64,000 nt of DNA from Pegoplata infirma (Eukaryota > Arthropoda > Insecta > Diptera > Anthomyiidae). The stretch spans positions 43,485,890 through 43,549,889 of the forward strand of contig OY992540.1 in assembly GCA_963921195.1 (NCBI GenBank), read 5' to 3'. Below the pieces are notes generated by a model. The model made no database searches and had not been told where the DNA came from. It saw only the letters and a list, made by a program, of their open reading frames with translations. How positions within the stretch are numbered: the first letter of the stretch is position 1; every line of letters starts with the position of its first letter. A program made the translations under genes and the position numbers. Shown piece after piece: positions 43,025 to 54,494 of this stretch.

Positions 43025-43600
43025 CCAGCACAAAAATTCCAGTGTTCGATGAACTTAGATTCACTCCATATTTTGAGTTTTTCCCTAACATGTCCCATTG
43101 GAAGACCAAAGAATAAGGTTCCGGACCGATGAATGGTCTACGGGCACCACGATTTGCCAGACAATCGGCACGTTCGTTCCCCGTATGACCCTTGTGACCC
43201 GGAATCCGTCAGGCCGTTATACCGTCCTAGTCTGTTAAGGGATTCAACACAGTTCATGACATGTCCGGATGACACATCATAAGCTTTGAGAGCTTTCAGT
43301 GCAGCCTGACAGTCAGACATTATATATATGCGTGAGCCTTTTACCCTTCTACGAAGACATTCGGTCACGCATACATATGTGAATGGCGTACAGTTCCACC
43401 TGAAATATTGATGGAGATTTGCCCATGGGCAAAGCAGGTTGAAAGTTGGGTCCAAAGATACCTGCGCCTGTATCCTCGTTGGTTTGCTTGGAACCGTCCG
43501 TATACCATATCATGGAATTGGGATCAGGGTGCCAGGCCGTGTTTGACCACACGCTCCGTTCAAGGATTTTAATTTCAAAGTTTCTGATGAATACCTGTGT
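43025..43600 (-). pseudogene. LINE E RNase H domain
   Basis: Two overlapping minus frames hold the RNase H core: IWYTDGSKQTNEDTGAGIFG then KSPSIFQVELYAIHIC (43510-43370), and after a frameshift ECLRRRVKGSRIYIMSDCQA, ALKALKAYDVSSGHVMNCVE (43370-43250). These carry three of the four acidic positions (D, E, D). The fourth box is broken by a frameshift near 43200. Related to, but not the same as, the remnant at 58670-60250. No RT attached. Confidence 0.75.
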
Positions 43601-44148
43601 TATGGGAAGGTAGTCTGATATATGCTCGCCATGTTGAATTATTCATCAGACCTGTGCTTGATATGGTAATGTCTAGCGCATGTTGTCACAATCCTGTCGG
43701 GAATCCTCGTTCAGAGGGCAAAACGTCGAGTTATCTATTTATTCCGCCAATGCCACAAATTGTATTTGATTCTTGTGAGTTTCAAAAATTTTATTATATT
43801 TTGCAAAGCCTGAAATTCATTTGTCATCTAAAAATTTTATGTGAAAAATATAGTCTAGCCGATTTAAAAAAAAAAATCAAATTAAAAAAACTTTTCCTTT
43901 AACCAACTTGATCAGCACATATGTTTGTACATATTTTCAGTTTTCAAAAAAAAAAACGATCACAGATTTCACTCAAAACTCATGCTATTAATCTTTAAAT
44001 AATCTTTAGCAAAAAAAAAATATAAAAACAAAAAAAATCTATTGCCAGACATTAACTTCAGCAGACCGGCGATAAATACTATTTTTACGCAAATTTAAAT
44101 AGACAAACAAAACATTATTAATACAAAACAAAAAAAAAAATTAAAAAA
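43601..44148. other. Non-coding, A-rich
   Basis: No gene or defined repeat. Long A runs flank 43865-44130. Confidence 0.3.
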
Positions 44149-45111
44149 AACAAGCAAAAAAGTTAAATTCGATCTGACCGAATGTAGTGATACCCTCCAC
44201 AATGTATTACTGTTGCAAAAAAAGGTTTTTGAAAAAAGGTTCGTGAACAAATCTTGTAAAAAAAAAAAATTAAAAAAAAAAATTCCGCGGAAAACAAAAT
44301 TTTGGGGGAAAAAAACCCCTGAAAACAAAATATTTTGAAATACCTTTCGGTATTCAATTCTATTCACATATTTTAACCTGCAGCTGAATTAAAGCATTTT
44401 GTAGTTTAAGGTTATGTAGCATATACCAAAATTTTCGAGGCGTCCTTACATTTTCATTCATAACTTTTAAACTTTTAACTGAAGCGATATCGCTCAAACT
44501 TGTCAAAGCAACAATAAATATGTTAAGTTTCAGTCATATCTGAGGAATATTTTAGCCGTGATTGCCATTTCAACATACGGACAGACAGAAGGAGATCGAT
44601 AGATGTCTTTTATACGCATTTAAAAATGATTTTCTCCCCAATTTCGAGCTCAAAGTAGATCTGATCAGATCTCGGAAATGGGGGATATAAAAGATATTTA
44701 GATCTTATTATATCTGACCAGATCTATTGTATCCGAGATTTGCCCCGATTTCAAGCTCAAAGTAGATCTGATCAGTAATTGTATCTGATCAGATCTCGGA
44801 AATGGGAACAAATCTCGGATAAAAAAGGTATTTAGATCTAATTATATCTGACCAGATCTATTATATCCAAAATTTACCCACAATTTCGAGCTCAAAGTAG
44901 ATCTGATCAGTAATTTTATCTGATCAGATCTCGGAAATGGGGACAAATCTTGGATATAAAAGATCTGATCAGATACAATTGATATAATCGTATCACATCA
45001 TATTTAATCGATTTTTACACGGGTAGACTTTATTGACCCAATAATTTCATTGAGTTGCAAACGTTATAACAAACTTATATATACCCTCCATCACTACAGT
45101 GGAGGGTATAA
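44149..45111 (+). mobile_element. Helentron/mini-me-like element with expanded interior
   Basis: The head is CAAGCAAAAAAGTTAAATTC and the hairpin ATTCGATCTGACCGAAT with TACCCTCCAC (44149-44200). The body has ATTCATAACTTTTAAAC and ATATCGCTCAAACTTG (44455-44500), as in 62250-62285. It has a short GACAGACAG (44580-44590), then a tandem-repeat expansion at 44633-44995. The tail is ACTTATATATACCCTCCATC, ending at the palindromic GTGGAGGGTATA (45100-45111). No ORF of substance. Confidence 0.65.
44633..44995. repeat. Tandem repeat of GATC/AGATCT palindromes
   Basis: Three units start at AGCTCAAAGTAGATCTGATC (44647, 44754, 44889; periods 107 and 135 bp). Each holds several overlapping palindromes such as AGATCTGATCAGATCT and a TATATCTGACCAGATCTA segment. 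Units two and three have an extra copy of the CTGATCAG box, explaining the longer period. Confidence 0.85.
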
Positions 45112-45736
45112 TAAGACAAGTAGTAGTACGATTCATGCATATCTATCTACTACATACTCATCATACATACATATATTCCCAGACAGATATTTTAATCCCA
45201 CTTTAGTACGCGAATAGTTAGTCTATAGAATTCTTGATGGTAGATGGATGGAAAGGGATTTATATAGTTTTTATAAATAGTAACAAAATTCGCAACAAAA
45301 AAACACACACAAAAAACAAAACTAATATCGCAGACAATAAAATAAAACTATTTGTATGACTTTGGATGGATGGGTAGATGGATCGTTGGAATGTAATGTA
45401 GAGGATGAAAATTGCAAATGCATAATAATAAACCATAAATGATAAGGACAATGATCCCTTATTAACTATTTCTTAAAAAACACTATGAGGCATTTTAATA
45501 CTTACTAAACCTGTCATAGACCGCTTACACTACTAAACATCGAAAATGCGACTGGATCGCTTACTAAACATTGAAAATGCGACTGAGACTGGGACCTTAT
45601 ACACTTGATTATAACTTTTTTACTGGTAAAAAATCTGATATTCAAACTTTTTCATCACATTATTCCTTTGTGGAGACTTGAGGTCAAAGTTAAAAAAAAA
45701 TCTTCGTTTTGGGTAGTTTTTGGCAACTCATAGCAG
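45112..45736. other. Non-coding DNA, no feature
   Basis: GATG/ATGGATGG short runs at 45235-45395. No supported ORF; nothing else identified. Confidence 0.3.
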
Positions 45737-46044
45737 ATGAGCCCGATGTGTTGGCGACTTCAAAATAAGTTGAGAGTAAAGATTAAACAGAGTTGGAGAG
45801 AGAACGGAACCCTGCGGTACTGCGCAAGATTCCGTTGAGTGCCCTTGCCACACACGATTGAACGCCTGAGCAATCGATCCAGAGCAACGTCTTTACTTTC
45901 GCCAAAATGGTGGAGAGACAGGTCTCCCATAGATTGACCGCTTTGGAAGACATACTGTCGATCATTTAAAAGTGAATTACTCTCTAAATAATTTACAAGA
46001 TGGTTAGATATAATTCGATAATTAGACCAATACTTGTCTATGGT

Positions 46045-48041
46045 TAGGCTGACCATTCGTGCTGATTTGATCAGTACATGTACTGATTTTTGATCACGTG
46101 TACTGATCAAAAAACGTTGTACTGAATTCTACTGATTTTTTTAAATATGTATTGATTTTTGAACATTTTAACATAAAAAATATTTTCATTCAAAAATTCT
46201 ATATAAAAACTTGAATTTCCATATATACGTCTTCAGAGTAGTTTTTTATAACTTAAGTCTGCCAATTAGATAATTTGAATTAAATAAGTATAAGGAGCGT
46301 AGAGTTCATAAATCAAGAGGTTCCTTAACGCAGAAATGAATCTGAGCATGAGATTATTTTGATCTTCATAAATTTATATAAAAAAGCGCACAGAATCTTT
46401 GAGGTTTTCTATAACGAAAAGTTCACGATATAATGAATTTTCTATCTTTTAAGAAAGATAACGTAATTGCACGAATCCAAATGATTCTAAGATGAGGTAA
46501 TTTCATCAGATTTTATTGGAAAATGCGCTCAAAACATGTGCTTATTATCTGGAAAGTCTTCTGAAAAGGAAGAGTTATTAAAACTTTAGAGAAAAAGTCC
46601 TCAGAATCTGAGGGATTTTCTTATTCTAAAAACCTGTGGGGTTTGTTATATTTAATGCACTGAAATGAAGCAGTTTGAAGTCAACTAAATTTTATGCAAA
46701 ATAACGACAACAGTTCATGGCAGTTGTTTTTTAACAGTTGTTTTTCAGCAGTTGGGCCATTCCAGAAAATTTAGCTCAAATTTTAGTCATTTTTGGAAAT
46801 GGTGTCTCAGATTAATTTGAACCTTGACACATAGATTACCCTCATAAATATGATATATGTACCATATATCGTTTTTTTACATTTGGTGTATTTAACGAAT
46901 TATGGCGGGTCAAAGATTGACTTTTTAAGCAAAAGTAAGAAAAATACATCACGTTTAAAGAGCTGTAACTTCTTAACCAATGACCCGATTTTCACAAATT
47001 TAGGCTCATGTGAAAGCTGGGGCTCTTCTTTTAGAAAATATTTCTAAAATAACACAGTTTTTTTTTACAGAAATGATGCAAAAATGCAAAAACATCTTTT
47101 CTTTTCGAATATTTAAAAAAACACATCTTCGATTTTTTTTAAAAAAATTCTGGTGAAAAATAACAATGTTTTGTATAACATATTCAAAATTCAGAGTGGG
47201 ATCTCCATGGGATCAAAAACTATTCTGTTTTAAGTACGAGGTTCTCATATTTTTCCCTTAGAAAATTTAAATTTCTAATGTTTTGAATGTTTTTCAAAAT
47301 TTTAATAGTATAATTTTCTTTGAAAATTTAAATTTTTATATTGAAGAAACATAAAATTTTAATTTTCTAAGGTAAAATTTAAGAACTTCGTACTTAAACC
47401 AGAATATTTTTTGATCCCATTGGGATCCCACTCTGAATTTTGGATATGTTGTACAAAACAGTATTGTTTATCACCAAACTTTTTTTTAAAAAAATCGAAG
47501 ATGTGTTTTTTTAAATATTCGCAAAAAAAAAAATGTTTTTGAATTTTTGCAACACTTCTGAAAAAACCGTATGCTTTCGAAAATATCTCGTAAAGGAAGA
47601 AGAATTAAGCTTTCATATGAGCCATTACTTGTGATAATCGGATTACTAGTTAAAAAGTTAGAGCACGTTAAACGTCATGTATTTTTCTGACTTTTGCTAA
47701 AAAAGTCGAACTTTGACCCGCGATAATTTGAAAACTACAGCAAATTTTGAAAATCCAAAAATGCAACATATCTCATATAAACGTGGATATCTATGAGCCA
47801 AATTCTCAGTGGCGTCCAAAGGCATGTTTCCGAACAGTGGGGCGAAAATTTTTGGAATTGCCCAGTTGTTTTACTAAAATACTAAATAAGTTTGTTAGTT
47901 TAACCCACATTTTTTTAATGTTGAAAACACCATCAGTGTTTTCCCATAAAAAAAGTTTCCCGATAGTTTTTTTTTCTAGAAAAAAACACGCATAAAAAAT
48001 TGGGCGTACTGATTTGAGTTTAGAAAAAAATGGTCACCCTT
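46045..48041. mobile_element. 2-kb hAT-like element containing a large foldback
   Basis: TCTATGGT (46037-46044) and CCTATGGT (48042-48049) are 8-bp duplications with one mismatch. The ends TAGGCTGACCATT and AATGGTCACCCTT (last bases to 48041) are inverted repeats with two mismatches. GTACTGAT/TTGATCA motifs repeat near the left end (46062-46150), with one GTACTGATTTG near the right end. Removing it restores LINE C codons VYG-ALVW. There is no transposase; half of the interior is the inverted repeat at 46806-47812. Confidence 0.8.
46806..47812. repeat. Imperfect inverted repeat, arms of about 480 bp
   Basis: The centre is near 47314. Paired landmarks: ACATAGATTA with TCTATGAG, CGGGTCAAAG (46916) with CTTTGACCCG (47711), GGCTCATGTGAAAGCT (47003) with AGCTTTCATATGAGCC (47608), ACACATCTTCGATTTTTT with its inverse (47495), and TCAGAGTGGGATC (47191) with GATCCCACTCTGA (47424). 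Identity looks like roughly 80-85% by eye. If transcribed through, it would give a long imperfect hairpin. Confidence 0.85.
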
Positions 48042-48241
48042 CCTATGGTGCCCTTGTGTGGTAGTGAGCAGTGGATAAGAAATCATATCTCTGCAATCTA
48101 CAGAAGGTACAACGACTGGCGTGTGTGGGTATCACAGGTGCTATTAGATCAGCACTCCAGGCCGGCCTGCAAGTAATAATAAACATTTAGCCCGTAGATA
48201 TTTACGTCAAGAGCACAGCAGCAAAATCGGCTCTCAGGTTA

Positions 48242-48427
48242 AAGGGCAGTTTACACGTTAACTACCCTTGACCACCCTTATCTATCTTATTCCCAGTATT
48301 GGTGATACGGTTTGCCGGGTTTAAATAATTTTGTATGAAAAATTATTTGAATTTGGCAATTGCTATCCTCCAATACTGGGAAATAGTAGATAAGGTTAGT
48401 CAAAGGTAGTTAACGTGTAAATCAAGC
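48242..48427. mobile_element. Palindromic MITE H3, TTA duplication
   Basis: CAGTTTACACGTTAACTACC near the left end is the inverse of GGTAGTTAACGTGTAAATC near the right, and CCCAGTATTGG is mirrored by CCAATACTGGG at the centre. TTA flanks it at 48239-48241 and 48428-48430. Its removal restores the LINE C text CTCAGGTTAAGAGAGTCG, seen intact at 51530. Confidence 0.83.
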
Positions 48428-50169
48428 TTAAGAGAGTCGAAAATGTTTAAGCAACGCTCTTGGGGACACTCGACCATATTAAGTACGGTGGGCGGGACGG
48501 AACTAGAACAGAGAACCAACTATATCTCACCACAGACGAACTTTACAGTACCTTCGAAGTCCAAATACCGACTGGAGAAGACTGGGCGGAAAACTCTGTT
48601 ATAACAAGAAATTCGATCTCAATCTTTACGAACGGATCAAAGATGGAGATGGGTACGAATTCAGAAGTGTACTCTGAAAGCCTCGAAATAGGGGCCTCAT
48701 TGAGACTTCCGGATAAGTATAGTGTTTTCTAGTCTGAGGTACTTACAATTGATAAAGCCGCGCAGATGATGATGACAAGTGACCTTCATCCTTGCGCCAT
48801 TAACATTTTCGTGGATAGTTTCGCAGCTGTGAAGGCCTTCGAATCTAACACTGTAGAAGCAGGAATCGTTAGGAATTGTATAGAATCCATTCGTCGAATC
48901 AATTCGCACACAGCTTAATCAAGCTTATCTGGGTCCCTAGACATAATGGGGTTGCTGAGAACGAATTGGCTGAAGCATGTTCGCGAAAAGGCTCGGAATC
49001 GGTGGGAAAACGTGTAGAACCTGATATCTCGGTTTCTGTAGCGAAATTGATGAACAACATTGATAGGATATCTGAGAAAAGAATGAGGATAGGTGGATAT
49101 CACTGACTACGTGCAGAATATCGCAAACCATGTGACCACTGCCAAATCCTAAGAGGACAAAAAATCTTCTTACTTTTGGCCAACGTACGGTTAGCCTAAT
49201 AGTAGGAGTACTTACAGAGCACTGTATAATTGGTCAAATGGCCGTGCGTATGGGAATTTCTGCTAGGGACTATTGCAGAAGTTGCGGGGAAGTGGAGGGG
49301 GAAAAGTCAGTAAAGTACTTGTTGTGTAAGTGAGTGTGAGAAGCCCCCTTAAGCATTTGGGGCAAAGATTTTTCATTGCCCTAGAAAATCTTAGAGAATC
49401 GGGGTGGTTCAAGAAGAAAAAAGTTTTTTTTAAAAGAGTCACAATGGGCCTTATGGCTTCCTAGTGAATTCTCCAAATTGGCGGACGCTCATCCAAGCTA
49501 ACCTAACCTACAAGATGGTTATAAACAATGGCTTGCATCCTTTTGGAGGGCACTCTTTTTAGGGTATGGCTGGGCGGTGCAACGCGTTGGTTACCTTTCA
49601 GCATAAGGGGAAGGCTCCCGCACGGTATGAGTAGCTGAAAAGGTGTGCCATTGGACGAGCACTATTACAGCAGCTGTAATATTATGAAATCTGGCCCCCG
49701 GTGTCTTTGAGATCCACAAGAACCCTTTTGACTGCTCGGGCACGAAAGAAGATCGAAGACATAGTAAAGGATACTCTCTTAAGAACGGGTAGTGCTTGAT
49801 CTCCTTTTGGCAAGAAAGAATTTCTAGCAAAGAGTTCAGCGAAAAAGTTAGCCTTATCAACCGAGTCAGTGAATGATTGATCGTACTTTAAAAAGAGTTG
49901 GAACGTAAGAACTAGCATTATCCTTTACTCTTTTAACGAACGACGTCTTACTGCACCGAGGAGTAAAAAGAACATTCGCAAGTTGGGACTACGAACGAAA
50001 CTTTTTCGGACCTAGGGGTTTACTATGTATTTCGATTCGAAAATAAAAACCTTTCGAATCGAATAACAAATACGTACAAAATATTGGTCCTAAAAGTGTT
50101 CGAGTTCGAACAGTTTCTTTCGAATCGAAACACGCAGTAACCCTCTTGTTTTAGTGGGGGCATCGCATA

Positions 50170-50356
50170 CACAGAAAAAACAGATTCATTGTGATAACGA
50201 ATTTTCAATTAATGCAAATAGTCTTTCGGTCGGAACAATAAATTTCGATTTGCTTAAGATTTATTTAATTGTGACAATCTAATAATTCAGTTGCAATAAC
50301 CGAACCATTTACTTGACAAGAAATTTGACTGGCACAATGAATCTGTTTTCTCTTCG
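50170..50356. mobile_element. MITE with CACAGA...ACAGATTCATTGTG ends
   Basis: ACAGAAAAAACAGATTCATT at the left and the inverse of AGAGAAAACAGATTCATTGT at the right form an inverted repeat of about 24 bp. It is similar in its first 16 bases to 7163-7392. The exact ends and TSD are unclear. Confidence 0.6.
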
Positions 50357-50359
50357 TAA

Positions 50360-51370
50360 GTGTCACATCAAAGTAAATTCAAATTATATTTTTTAACACT
50401 CTTCCTAGCCCATTGTGCCAGTGCCAGAAAATTCCTAGACTAGCAACTGATAGGAATTTAATACTAAGATTTACTTTATTTTTTGTTTGTTACGTTTATA
50501 ACAAAACAATCGATCATCAAATCAAATCATATTTGTTACACCACTACGAGTAACAACAAACTAATAATGGAATTATTTCTTAAATGCTTGCCACGATACG
50601 ACTATACAACAAAATACAACAATAATACTTAATAATAAAAAAAAAACTTCTAAATCAAATCAATCGTAACGAAAAAATAAAAATTATTTGGGACGCATCG
50701 TCATGGACGCACTCAAGTGTGTGTTTAGTGAACATTTACGAGTAGTTTTGTGTTGGAGTTTTTTGGAAGTGGTATTGAATCTGAATCTCAGTATGGTTAA
50801 CAAGAAGTAGTAGTACGAGTAGTAGAAGTAGTATAGTACCAAAGTTGTGGGCAACTCAAGAAGAAAACCTGTATAACAAGAATTGGTACCTGTTTTCGTT
50901 TTTTTTTCTTCTGTTTTTTGTCTTTATGGTATGCCATACTACGAGTACGTACACTGGCATGGCAGCACCAGCAGCACAAACATCAGAGATTGAAAGGTTT
51001 ATGTAATGTGTGTGTTTGATGATGTTGTGTGTGCCCAGCCAACATACAACAAGATAGATAGACGGACGGACAGACAGACACTCGTAAGGACAGACATACT
51101 AATAGACGGACAGACATAAGATATTTTGATATTTTTTTTTAGTTGTTGTTATTATTGCTGCTGCCGTTTTTTAGTACGTATTGATCGTGTTTTTGAGGAA
51201 GAAAACATAATCAAAAAAATATATAAAGAGCAGGTCAGACTTATTAAAAAATAAATAAAAAAACAAAAATAATGAAATCTTGCATTTATATGTTAACATA
51301 AGGGTGACCAGTACACCCACGTTTTTTTTTTGATGAAGAAATTTTAGTTTTCCAGGTCTGAGGGGTTTAT
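50360..51370. other. Low-repeat DNA with GACA microsatellite
   Basis: No gene is supported. A GATA/GACG/GACA microsatellite lies at 51053-51118, and GTAGTA/GAGTAG runs at 50806-50835. AGGGTGACCAGTACACCC at 51303 resembles the end of the hAT-like element at 46045 and may be a solo end. Confidence 0.4.
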
Positions 51371-51419
51371 TATATCACTACATCTTAAACATATGTATAA
51401 GAAATCATATAAGAAATCA

Positions 51420-52525
51420 TATCTCTGCAATCTACAGAAGGTACAACGACTGGGGTGTAACTGGTGTGTATCACTTCCAGAACGGCCTGCGGATATTTAC
51501 ATCAAGATCACATCAGCAAAATCGGCTCTCAGGTTAAGAGAGTCGCAAATATTTACGCAATGCTCTTGGGGACACTCGACAATATTAAGTACGGTGGGCG
51601 GAATAAAGAACCGACTATATCTCACCACAGACGAACTTCCGACGTCCCAATACCGACTAGGGACGACTAGGTGGAAAACTCTGTTATAACAGAGAATGCG
51701 ATCTCAATCTTTACAGACGGAGTTTACTCTGAATACCTCGAAATGGGGGCTTCATTGAGACTTCCGGATAAGTGTAGTTTTTTCCAGGCTGAGGTACTTG
51801 CAATTGATAAAGCCGCGTAGATGATTACGACAAGGGACCTTCGTCCTTGCGGCATTAACTTGTGGACAGTGTTACAGCTCTGAATAAACACTGTAAAAAC
51901 GGGAATCGTTAGAAATTGTAAACAATCTCTTCGTCGAATCAGTCAGCACACAGTCAAGCTAATCTGGGTCCCTGTACATAGTTTCGCGAGAAATGGTTTG
52001 TAATCGGAAGGGAACGTGTAGAACCTGACATCTCGGTAGTTGAATTGTTGAACGAAATTGATAGGATATCTGAGAATACAATGATGGATAGGTGGATATC
52101 ACTGACTACGTGCAGGTTATCGAGAACCCTGTGGCCACTTCCAAATCCCAAGAGGACCAAAAGTCTTCTTACTTTTGGCAAACGAACGGTTATCCTATTA
52201 GTAGGAGTACCTACACGACACTGTATAATTGGCCAGACGGCCGTGCGTATGGGAATTTCTGGTAAGGACTATTGTAAAAGTTGTGGGGCAGTTAAGGAGG
52301 AGTCTGTTCACCTTTGAGGAAAAGATTTTTCGATGTGGTGGATTGTCTTAAAGGCGTCTCATTGACGTCTCTAGCAGAATAACTTATTGTTAGAGAATCG
52401 TAGTGGTTTAAGAAGAAGGACTTTGTATCAGAGGGGCAGTAGGGAAATAGAAGTAAAGGAATCACAATGGGCCTTATGGCCTCCGAGTGAATTCGCCAAA
52501 TGGCGAAAGCCTATCCAACCTAACT
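51420..52525 (+). pseudogene. LINE C fragment (thumb to 3' end)
   Basis: It starts at KSYLCNLQKVQRLGCNWC (51412 on; the preceding KSYK is a short duplication). Next come a shortened linker, RNase H from TENAISIFTDGV (51690) with deletions, KLIWVPVHSF (51960), and the C-terminal MGISGKDYCKSCGAVKEESV (52250-52310) with a CxxC...H arrangement. The 3' UTR box is ATGGGCCTTATGGCCTCCGA, and the tail CCAACCTAAC is at 52517-52525. The RNase H deletions and stops mean it is dead. Confidence 0.78.
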
Positions 52526-53160
52526 GTGGTAGAAATTTGACACAAATCGGACAATTTTAACCGGACTAAAAAAGTATTTTTTAATTTTTTTTAAATAATT
52601 TCCCATGTCACAGACGATAAGAAATTCCAATGAATTTTTAAAAAGTCTGAGAAAATCTACTACAGTGTAAGAAATTACGACTGTGTTAGAAAAAGTTGAA
52701 AATATGTTGATTAAGTTCGTGCTAAACGTAGCATATGGGTAATGAAATGTGATATAATTCCCGTCCGCTTTTTCACCTTAATGTACGTTTAAATAGGTGA
52801 TTTTAATCTTACACACCTACAGTGACAATCAAAGAGTGCTGACGAAGGAAGGGTGACTTCTTCCGAAAGCTGTCGACATCTCCACTTAGCCTGTGTTGTC
52901 GATTGATTTTTTCAGATTTTCTCATTGTACAACAAAAATAATTATTTCTCAGAAATAATTAATATGGACTCAAACCGAAATAAATAAAACTTCAAGTCCT
53001 CAAGACATAATCAGCCGTCGACAGTATTGATTAATTCTTCTTCACGTCATTAAAAATGTCATCATATAATGTACTTTCAGTTTTTGCGATGTAGATTAAG
53101 TTTATCATTTAGTTGAAAATTTCAAGAAAACAATAAAATCCTTGTGCATATGGATTTGAA
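52526..53160. other. Non-coding, unassigned
   Basis: No gene; no clear repeat family. Confidence 0.3.
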
Positions 53161-53164
53161 GACA

Positions 53165-53600
53165 GCTAAAAGCGGTAATATACCTTATTAAGAGTCATAA
53201 TGGTAAGAATGGGGTAATGTCAGACGGCACTTGCAGATGTTGCAATGAATCTGTCGTGGACACCTTCAATTTCTTACGGTAATGTCTGTTTTATCATTTG
53301 GGACATTTAAAAGTTTCGGTTCTCATGTATTTTAGGATCATTTGTAAAATATAAAACCAAAAGTTTAATTTTTAATCAGACTCTCTAGTCTCTTAAACTC
53401 GCGAAACTTAGAGCAGATGGATGTCACAGTTCAAGACTTTGGAAGAAATTACTAGTATACCCTTAAAAATTTAAAGCAATTCGCAATGAGGATCAATATG
53501 TTTAGTTTATGTCGATAAGCTAAAGAAGTGTTGTGGTATCGCTATGGATCAGTTGGTCTACGCGGAATGCCGACCTGAAACCGTCACCCTAACCTAACCT
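53165..53600 (+). pseudogene. LINE C-terminus and 3' tail, unassigned family
   Basis: SDGTCRCCNESVVDTFNFLR at 53218-53280 has the CxxC..H/C pattern of a LINE Cys-domain. It is followed by a shifted VLMYFRIICKI stretch and the 3' UTR GGTATCGCTATGGATCAGTT then GTCTACGCGGAATGCCGACC. The end is CACCCTAACCTAACCTC (53586 on). A second CCCTAACCTAACC end at 53757 marks another 3' fragment. Confidence 0.55.
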
Positions 53601-53869
53601 CTAATCTCTTTAGGACCTACGGGGTACAAACGCATGGCTACGTATGTCATCCATTAGACAGTTTTTGAGTTAACATAAAAAAGAAAGAGAGTGGTAATTA
53701 TTACAATAGTAGGAATCATAATAGGACTTTTGTTTTTGGGGATCGTCGTCATTCTCCCTAACCTAACCTTTGTTTAACTCAAATCCTTTCTAGAAAATTG
53801 ATTTAAATTTGTTTTGCCTCTTTAGAACAACTTGGAACAAACTTGGAACGCGATCAAATCAATTTTCAG

Positions 53870-54494
53870 ATTAGTTTTAAAAATATATATGATACCATTA
53901 GCCTTTGAACTTGGATACCTTGAGATTTTTTTTGACTGGCATAGACTCAGATATTCGTTTTTACAACACGAGACGAATGACTTTAACTCCCAATTGGAAA
54001 TTCTTCTAAGGCTTTAAGATGAAGTCTTTCAGAGAGATTATATAACTACAATGATCCTAAAAATCTGCTTATCAATCGTAGGAAAATTACAAACAGATTT
54101 TCCCCCACACATCCTTGACTGACTTTCATTACCAAAACTGATTTTCGTTTTAATATATTTCAAGATTCCCCCCAAAGTGTATCATTTAAAGATATTACCA
54201 TTTCGCTAGTCTTGTTTGAGGTTAGATTCGAAAATAGACTCAAACTACAGGACGAAAGTTTTTAACTCTAAATTAAAGCTTCTTTCGAGGCTGGTGAATA
54301 TAAGTCCATCAGAGATATCATACAACTTCAAGAATCCCAATGAATCATTGGGCACTCTGCAGGTATTAGAAAATTATAAGGTGTTTTTTAATCAAGGTTC
54401 GGGTCTGTTTTATATAGTACTGGCCACAGCAGGATTATTGGCGAATTGGAATGTAGCAGTGACTACATTGCTTCCAAATGAAATTTTAAAAGAC
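53870..54494 (+). repeat. Duplicated segment of unknown origin
   Basis: About 53976-54062 and 54239-54335 are related (GACGAAWG-TTTAACTC, AAWTTCTTCTWAGGCT and the CATCAGAGA/TTCAGAGAGAT boxes). Frames of 60 and 98 codons lie here but show no domain. Confidence 0.4.

Larger units (their letters stand above)
46007..49508 (+). pseudogene. LINE C, 5'-truncated insertion with 13-bp TSD
   Basis: TACAAGATGGTTA lies at 45994-46006 and 49509-49521. The insert begins in the RT thumb (SIIRPILVYG), is split by a hAT-like element (46045-48041), and resumes with ALVW, then KKSYLCNLQKVQRLACVGIT (48070-48130). RNase H follows: ISIFTNGSKMEMGTNSEVYS and ASLRLPDKYSVF at 48610-48730, KLIWVPRHNGVAENELAEAC at 48923-48985. 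The C-terminal zone MGISARDYCRSCGEVEGEKS is at 49250-49310. The 3' UTR box is ATGGGCCTTATGGCTTCC, and the tail GCTAACCTAACC ends at 49508. Stops (e.g. TGG-TAG at 48060) make it inactive. An H3 MITE sits at 48242-48427. Confidence 0.88.
45737..50010 (-). pseudogene. LINE F copy, split by LINE C at 46007-49508
   Basis: The two parts of one minus-strand LINE F are 50010-49522 and 46006-45737. The first encodes the region upstream of RT (LVLTFQLFLKYDQSFTDSVD, NFFAELFARNSFLPKGDQAL and FFRARAVKRVLVDLKDT). The second encodes RT from NHLVNYLESNSLLNDRQYVF to a catalytic-domain start with GESKDVALD and an SVL/SNSV-type end of a G-V-P-Q-G box. Joined across the insertion the frame reads IVYNHLVNYLES, which proves continuity. 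The CCTGCGGTACTGCGC block at 45810 corresponds to the VPQGS region. It ends at 45737 without the C-terminus. Confidence 0.82.
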
